Shown in pieces: positions 59,543 to 64,000 of a stretch of DNA of 64,000 nucleotides; position 1 is the stretch's first letter, and each line of letters starts with the position of its first letter. The notes beneath the pieces were generated by a model. The model did no database searches and was not told the origin of the DNA. It was given only the letters and a program-made list of their open reading frames with translations. Source of the stretch: Flavobacterium johnsoniae UW101 (GTDB taxonomy: Bacteria; Bacteroidota; Bacteroidia; Flavobacteriales; Flavobacteriaceae); the NCBI RefSeq assembly GCF_000016645.1, contig NC_009441.1:3348001-3412000 (forward strand), written 5' to 3'. The translations under genes were made by a program, and so were the position numbers.

Positions 59543-60151
59543 TTAATTGTTTAATCGAAAACATATTGGTGTAGAATTTATTTTATACTCTCCAACTTCT
59601 CTATCTACTAGAAATTTAAAAGTCTGATTATTTTCTTTCATCTTATAAACTTCAAAAATAGATTTATTAGACACAAAATAAACATTTTGCAAAAACCTGT
59701 CATTTAGATTTCCATAACTATTAAAAGTTTCAGCAAACATGGATATCCCTTTTTTTAAAACTACTGGACTAGAAAATTCTTTTGGAAGAAAAATATTTAT
59801 AAATACTCCATTATCAACGTATATTTCTCCCGTACTTTCATTAATTGGAGCAAAATTACCATAAGGCGTTTTTTGTAAAAACAAAATAAGTCTCTGACCA
59901 GATTTTAGTTCTTTAATTCTTGGGTCACATAACCATTCTTTCCAGATGGAAACTTTAATATTTGAAACTGATTTTCCTTTTACAAATTGACTTATTTTAA
60001 ACTCATATTCATTTTTCGAAACCTTAGAGATGGTGCCATCAACAATTAAGTCTGCTTTTGCAATAACAATTGAATAGGGCATTTCATATTTTTTGAATCC
60101 ATAGTTTAATGTTGGAAATAAAAATAAAAACAGGCACACAAATAGTTTCAT
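59543..60151 (-). CDS. Secreted protein of unknown function
   Basis: The start at 60151 gives a signal peptide (MKLFVCLFLFLFPTLNYGF); the longer frame upstream would put it behind 20 odd residues and is rejected. The 202-residue protein has IVIAKADLIVDGTISKVSKNEYEFKISQFVKGKSVSNIKVSIWKEWLCDPR, the opening seen in many small secreted Bacteroidota proteins that follow a strand pattern like an OB fold, and two Cys. No motif for catalysis is evident. Confidence 0.65.
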   Translation of the reverse strand: MKLFVCLFLFLFPTLNYGFKKYEMPYSIVIAKADLIVDGTISKVSKNEYEFKISQFVKGKSVSNIKVSIWKEWLCDPRIKELKSGQRLILFLQKTPYGNFAPINESTGEIYVDNGVFINIFLPKEFSSPVVLKKGISMFAETFNSYGNLNDRFLQNVYFVSNKSIFEVYKMKENNQTFKFLVDREVGEYKINSTPICFRLNN

Positions 60152-60270
60152 AAAATGATTGTTTTTAGCTAAAGTAAATATTTTTATCAGACTGAGCGAA
60201 GTTGAAATCAAGTTTATTAAATCACTTTACAGTATTTCAAATTCACTCAGATTGAAAATATTGAGTATAA

Positions 60271-60867
60271 CTACTTCTGACGTTTCTTTAAAACTTCTAC
60301 AACATCATTTAACTGATAACCTTTTGCCTGCAGTAAAATCAGATAATGAAAAAGTAAATCGGCGCTTTCGCTGAGGAATAAATCATCGTTGTTATCTTTT
60401 GCTTCAATAACTACTTCTACTGCCTCTTCACCAACTTTTTGGGCAATTTTATTGATTCCTTTTGCAAATAAAGAAGCTACATAACTCTGTTCAGAATCAG
60501 CATTTTCTCTACGGGTTTTGATTGTATTTTCTAATTGTGAAATAAAACCGTAATTCGCATCATTGGGTTCTTGCCAACATGTATCTGCGCCTGTGTGGCA
60601 CGTTGGTCCAACTGGTTTTGCCTGAATTAATAGCGTATCGCCGTCACAATCATTTTTAATGCTTACCAGATTTAAAAAGTTACCGCTCTCCTCGCCTTTT
60701 GTCCAAAGTCTTTGCTTAGAGCGACTAAAGAAAGTTACTTTTTGAGTTTCTATTGTTTTTTGAAGCGATTCTTCGTTCATATAACCCAGCATCAAAACAT
60801 TTTTTGTTTCAGAATCCTGAATTATAGCCGGAATTAATCCGTGTGCGCTTTTGATATCGATATCCAT
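60271..60867 (-). CDS. hisI: Bifunctional phosphoribosyl-AMP cyclohydrolase / phosphoribosyl-ATP diphosphatase
   Basis: A 198-residue HisIE fusion. The N-terminal HisI part has TFFSRSKQRLWTKGEESGNFLNL and the zinc Cys residues of GPTCHTGADTCW; the C-terminal HisE part has the metal-binding helix KVGEEAVEVVIEAKDNND. It catalyses steps 2 and 3 of histidine synthesis. It is the last gene of the his cluster here, after hisF. Confidence 0.95.
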   Translation of the reverse strand: MDIDIKSAHGLIPAIIQDSETKNVLMLGYMNEESLQKTIETQKVTFFSRSKQRLWTKGEESGNFLNLVSIKNDCDGDTLLIQAKPVGPTCHTGADTCWQEPNDANYGFISQLENTIKTRRENADSEQSYVASLFAKGINKIAQKVGEEAVEVVIEAKDNNDDLFLSESADLLFHYLILLQAKGYQLNDVVEVLKKRQK

Positions 60868-60958
60868 AATTATTTTAGATTTTAGAATTCAGATTTTAGA
60901 TTGCTGAACTCTTTTATTTTAGATTAAATCTTCTCTTTCTTCTTGTTTCCTGCTTCTC

Positions 60959-61714
60959 TTAAAGTCTAACTTCAACACCATTCTTTCTTAATTCTTGCTT
61001 TAATGCTTTGATTTCGATTTCTTTAAAATGAAAAACACTTGCAGCCAAAGCGGCGTCTGCTTTTCCTTCTTTAAACGAATCTACGAAATGCTGTATGTTT
61101 CCAGCGCCTCCCGAAGCAATAATTGGAATATTTACTAATTCTGATAGTTTTGCCAGAGCTTCGTTTGCAAAGCCATTTTTAGTTCCGTCATTATCCATCG
61201 AAGTAAAAAGGATTTCTCCTGCTCCTCGTTCTGCCACTTCAACAGCCCAATCGAATAAATTCAATTCAGTCGGAACTTTTCCGCCGACTAAATGTACAAT
61301 CCATTGTCCGTCAATTTGTTTAGCATCGATTGCTACAACAACACACTGACTTCCAAATTTCTGAGCCAAATCATTAATCAACTGCGGATTTTTAACTGCC
61401 GATGAATTAATTGAAACTTTATCAGCTCCATTATTCAGCAGAATATCAACATCTTCAACAGATGAAATCCCACCGCCAACAGTAAACGGAATGTTGATTT
61501 TTTCTGCCACGCTTCGCACCATATTTACCAGCGTTTTACGTCTTTCCTCAGTTGCCGAAATATCCAGGAAAACCAATTCGTCTGCACCTTCTCTCGAATA
61601 AATTTCAGCCAGTTCTACAGGATCGCCTGCATCACGCAAATCAACGAAATTAACGCCTTTTACAGTTCTTCCGTTCTTTATATCTAAGCAGGGTATTATT
61701 CTTTTTGCTAGCAT
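60959..61714 (-). CDS. hisF: Imidazole glycerol phosphate synthase cyclase subunit
   Basis: A 251-residue (beta/alpha)8 barrel. [47 protein letters not shown] and [19 protein letters not shown] are the conserved strand ends, with catalytic Asp residues in IPCLDIKNG and [10 protein letters not shown]. It takes ammonia made by HisH. A GGTTGTT-type repeat lies in the gap to hisA. Confidence 0.97.
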   Translation of the reverse strand: MLAKRIIPCLDIKNGRTVKGVNFVDLRDAGDPVELAEIYSREGADELVFLDISATEERRKTLVNMVRSVAEKINIPFTVGGGISSVEDVDILLNNGADKVSINSSAVKNPQLINDLAQKFGSQCVVVAIDAKQIDGQWIVHLVGGKVPTELNLFDWAVEVAERGAGEILFTSMDNDGTKNGFANEALAKLSELVNIPIIASGGAGNIQHFVDSFKEGKADAALAASVFHFKEIEIKALKQELRKNGVEVRL

Positions 61715-61720
61715 TTTTTA

Positions 61721-61796
61721 TTTGGTTGTTGGTTGTTGGTTGTTGGTTGTTGGGCAATATGATAAACTATCGAGCGACAACCAATAACTATCAACC
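61721..61796. repeat. GGTTGTT 7-bp tandem repeat between hisA and hisF
   Basis: Four and a half units of GGTTGTT (61723-61754) are followed by GACAACCAATAACTATCAAC, a rough inverse. The number of units could change by slippage, altering the gap length inside the operon. Confidence 0.75.
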
Positions 61797-62513
61797 TATT
61801 ATGTAATTCTCTAACTGCTTTAAGGTAATTCTTCCTTCGTAAATTGCTTTTCCTATAATCGTTCCTTCACAACCTAATTCGGCTAATTTTGGCAATTCGT
61901 CAAAAGTTGAGATTCCTCCAGAAGCGATTAGTTTTACGCCTTTAGCTTCTGCTAAAATTTTACTGTACAAATCAAAACTTGGACCTTGCAGCATTCCGTC
62001 TTTGGCGATATCGGTGCAAATAACGTATTGAATTCCTTTATTTTGATAATCCTGAATAAACGGAACTAAATCTTCATTTGATTCTTCTAACCAGCCAGAA
62101 ACCGCAATTTTTTCATCTTTTGCATCAGCTCCCAAAATAATTTTTTCTGAACCGTATTCTGAAATCCATTTTTCGAAAATCGTTCTGTTTTTTACAGCAA
62201 TACTTCCGCCGGTAATTTGGTTTGCACCGCTTTCAAAAGCAATTCTCAAATCATCATCCGACTTTAATCCGCCTCCAAAATCAATTTTTAAGCTCGTTTG
62301 CGTTGCAATTTGTTCTAATATTTTATAATTGACAATTTTACTTGATTTTGCACCATCAAGATCTACTAAATGTAAATATTCAATTCCGTATGCTTCAAAT
62401 GATTTCGCTACTTCAAGCGGATTTTCATTGTAAATTATTTTGGTATCATAATCACCTTTGGACAAACGAACGCATTTTCCTTCAATGATATCTATGGCTG
62501 GTATTATTCTCAT
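61791..62513 (-). CDS. hisA: Phosphoribosylformimino-5-aminoimidazole carboxamide ribotide isomerase
   Basis: A 240-residue barrel isomerase. [47 protein letters not shown] and [36 protein letters not shown] are the conserved regions, with the catalytic Asp in AIDI and in [10 protein letters not shown]. Step 4 of histidine synthesis. Confidence 0.97.
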   Translation of the reverse strand: MRIIPAIDIIEGKCVRLSKGDYDTKIIYNENPLEVAKSFEAYGIEYLHLVDLDGAKSSKIVNYKILEQIATQTSLKIDFGGGLKSDDDLRIAFESGANQITGGSIAVKNRTIFEKWISEYGSEKIILGADAKDEKIAVSGWLEESNEDLVPFIQDYQNKGIQYVICTDIAKDGMLQGPSFDLYSKILAEAKGVKLIASGGISTFDELPKLAELGCEGTIIGKAIYEGRITLKQLENYIIG

Positions 62514-62520
62514 TTTATTT

Positions 62521-62559
62521 TAGTCTTAAAGTTTGAAAGTCTAAAGTCTTAAAGTCTTT
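62521..62559. repeat. AAAGTCTTAAAGTC short repeats between hisH and hisA
   Basis: TAGTCTTAAAGTTTGAAAGT followed by CTAAAGTCTTAAAGTC: the word (T/C)(T/A)AAAGTC recurs four times. The same word fills the gap hisB-hisH and part of 32.9-33.1 kb. Confidence 0.65.
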
Positions 62560-62606
62560 TTGATTCTCAAAAATTGATATTTTGATTGATTTTTGATATT
62601 GAAATT

Positions 62607-63188
62607 TTACATTTTTAAAAAATTACCTAGAATCTTTTCTCCAACATCACCGCTTTTTTCTGGGTGAAATTGGGTTCCATAAAAATTATCTTTTTGTAAT
62701 GCCGATGCGTATTCTACATCGTAATTTGTTGTTGCGATAGATTCAGCACAATTTGGAGCGTAAAAACTATGAACCAGATACATGAACTCGTTTTCAGAAA
62801 TTCCTTTAAACAAATCGGTTTTTAAATCATAAATCTGATTCCATCCCATTTGCGGCACTTTTACATTGTTTGAAAATTTCAAAACATCAACATCAAAAAT
62901 TCCTAAACCTTCTGTGTTTCCTTCTTCCGATTTATTGCACATTAACTGCATTCCGAGACAAATTCCTAAAACGGGCTGTTTCAATTGCGGAATCAGACTA
63001 TCTAAACCACTTTCACGAAGTTTTGCCATAGCCGAACTCGCCTCTCCCACGCCAGGAAAAATTACTTTATCTGCCAATTTAATTTCGTCCGGGTTATTAC
63101 TCAAAACCGCCTTAAAACCCAGTCTTTCAATAGCAAACATAATGCTCTGAATATTTCCTGCTCCGTAATTTATAATTACTATTTTCAT
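62607..63188 (-). CDS. hisH: Imidazole glycerol phosphate synthase glutaminase subunit
   Basis: A 193-residue class I glutamine amidotransferase. The nucleophile Cys is in VLGICLGMQLMCNKSEEG, and the His and Glu of the triad in GTQFHPEKSG. INYGAGNIQSIMFAIERLG is the N-terminal signature. It gives ammonia to HisF. The start lies 103 bases after hisB, across a repeat-filled gap. Confidence 0.97.
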   Translation of the reverse strand: MKIVIINYGAGNIQSIMFAIERLGFKAVLSNNPDEIKLADKVIFPGVGEASSAMAKLRESGLDSLIPQLKQPVLGICLGMQLMCNKSEEGNTEGLGIFDVDVLKFSNNVKVPQMGWNQIYDLKTDLFKGISENEFMYLVHSFYAPNCAESIATTNYDVEYASALQKDNFYGTQFHPEKSGDVGEKILGNFLKM

Positions 63189-63195
63189 TTAATTT

Positions 63196-63290
63196 TAGTC
63201 TTAAAGTCTAAAGTCCAAAGTCTTAAAGTCGCTTTCTGAAATCCATAATTTAGGAATCTTTTGACTTTATGACTTTCAACTTTCGACTTA
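63196..63290. repeat. AAAGTC/GACTTT repeat hairpin between hisB and hisH
   Basis: TAGTCTTAAAGTCTAAAGTC and more copies of the word are followed by GACTTTATGACTTTCAACTT and CGACTTA, their inverse, so the gap folds into a long imperfect hairpin. Confidence 0.75.
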
Positions 63291-63291
63291 T

Positions 63292-64000
63292 TTAAAGCAT
63301 TCCTTTCGTAGAAGGCAAAATCATTTTTTCGGTATCTCTTTTTACGGCTACTTTTATCGCTTTTGCGAAAGCTTTAAAGATCGCTTCAATTTTGTGATGT
63401 TCGTTTATTCCTTCTGCTTTGATATTTAAATTCGCTTTTGCGCCGTCTGTAAATGATTTAAAGAAGTGATAGAACATTTCTGTCGGCATTTTACCAACCA
63501 TTTCGCGTTTAAATTCAGTTTCCCAAATCAGCCAGTTTCTTCCGCCGAAGTCAATTGCTGCCTGTGCTAAACAATCGTCCATTGGAAGACAGAAACCGTA
63601 ACGTTCGATTCCTAGTTTATTTCCTAACGCTTTCGCGAAAACTTCTCCTAAAGCAATTGCCGTGTCTTCAATTGTATGGTGTTCATCGACTTCTAAATCG
63701 CCTTTTACAGTAATTTCTAAGTCCATTTGTCCGTGACGTGAGATTTGATCCAACATGTGGTCAAAAAACGCAATTCCGGTGTCGATTTTGCTTTTTCCAG
63801 TTCCGTCAAGGTTTAAGTTGATATAAATATCGGTTTCATTGGTTTTACGAGTAATCGAAGCTGAACGTGCCTCTAATTTCAGGAACTCGTAAATTCTTTT
63901 CCAATCTATCGTCTGCAAAGCAATCGTATCGTTTAATTCTTCTCGTTTTGATGAAATTTCATTGCTTCCAATTCCATCAGTCATATTCATGAAAATGGCT
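63292..64000 (-). CDS. hisB: Bifunctional HisB, C-terminal part (imidazoleglycerol-phosphate dehydratase), 5' end outside window
   Basis: The frame runs into the window edge without a stop. The visible 236 residues contain the dehydratase: [72 protein letters not shown], with the metal-binding H-H-T-x-E-D and later [14 protein letters not shown]. The stretch before it, [38 protein letters not shown], resembles the linker of bifunctional HisB after a histidinol-phosphatase domain, and there is no compelling start codon at it; so the gene most likely continues into an N-terminal HAD phosphatase beyond 64000. Confidence 0.9.
   Translation of the reverse strand, partial: AIFMNMTDGIGSNEISSKREELNDTIALQTIDWKRIYEFLKLEARSASITRKTNETDIYINLNLDGTGKSKIDTGIAFFDHMLDQISRHGQMDLEITVKGDLEVDEHHTIEDTAIALGEVFAKALGNKLGIERYGFCLPMDDCLAQAAIDFGGRNWLIWETEFKREMVGKMPTEMFYHFFKSFTDGAKANLNIKAEGINEHHKIEAIFKAFAKAIKVAVKRDTEKMILPSTKGML

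Overview
The window is a chromosomal segment of a member of the Bacteroidota, almost certainly a Flavobacterium or a close relative. The DNA is AT-rich. Several transcription units carry the Bacteroidota promoter form TTTG-N19-TAnnTTTG. Many proteins have close flavobacterial flavour: lipoproteins with short lipoboxes, a long class II IlvC, a short LeuA, and a fused alpha/beta ketoacid dehydrogenase E1. No phage, plasmid backbone, insertion sequence, rRNA or CRISPR array is visible.

Layout. 1-5.4 kb: the edge of an O-antigen-ligase/TPR membrane protein, proline dehydrogenase and an MsbA-like ABC exporter. 5.6-6.2 kb: two near-identical tRNA-Val(UAC) transcription units flanking a degenerate third copy. 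6.4-16.5 kb: small accessory and stress genes. These include an XRE regulator, VOC and SnoaL-like proteins, two Tet(X)-like flavin monooxygenases with two AraC regulators, and an ArsR-SRPBCC-DoxX operon with a clear operator pair. 16.5-31 kb: an N-terminal-nucleophile amidase, a transglutaminase-like protein with an orphan solute-binding protein, a VOC/DUF4265 pair, a nucleoside phosphorylase, SUI1/YciH, a 2-oxoglutarate oxygenase, the E1 fusion, a Crp/Fnr-quinone reductase pair and an MscS channel. 31-37.6 kb: two superfamily 2 helicases, NDH-2, and a Bcr/CflA exporter. 37.7-39.4 kb: an XRE paralogue, a 180-bp tandem repeat array carrying operator-like dyads, and an antitoxin-like gene facing a RelE/ParE toxin. 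40-44.6 kb: a frameshifted CNB-CBS-DUF294 protein, a DnaQ-fold protein without key catalytic residues, and acetyl-CoA synthetase. 45.1-53.3 kb: branched-chain amino acid synthesis (leuA, leuB, then ilvD, ilvB, ilvN, ilvC). 53.5-60.2 kb: a conserved unknown, two tandem M1 metallopeptidases, a CBM9-like protein and a secreted unknown. 60.3-64 kb: hisIE, hisF, hisA, hisH and the 3' part of a bifunctional hisB, running off the window.

The most informative regulatory signal is upstream of ilvD. A promoter is followed by a 24-codon open frame with three consecutive Ile and four consecutive Val codons, then an intrinsic terminator, then ilvD. The leader tail can pair with the 5' arm of that terminator. 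This is a complete Ile/Val transcription attenuator read directly from the sequence. A second clear signal is a pair of identical 16-bp dyads that bracket the -7 element of the arsR-like gene.

A recurring pattern is that many intergenic gaps hold short-period repeats (7 to 13 bp), each gap with its own 'word', often folding back as an imperfect hairpin. I could not run searches. Family assignments are from motifs and memory, and start codons were chosen by inspection.
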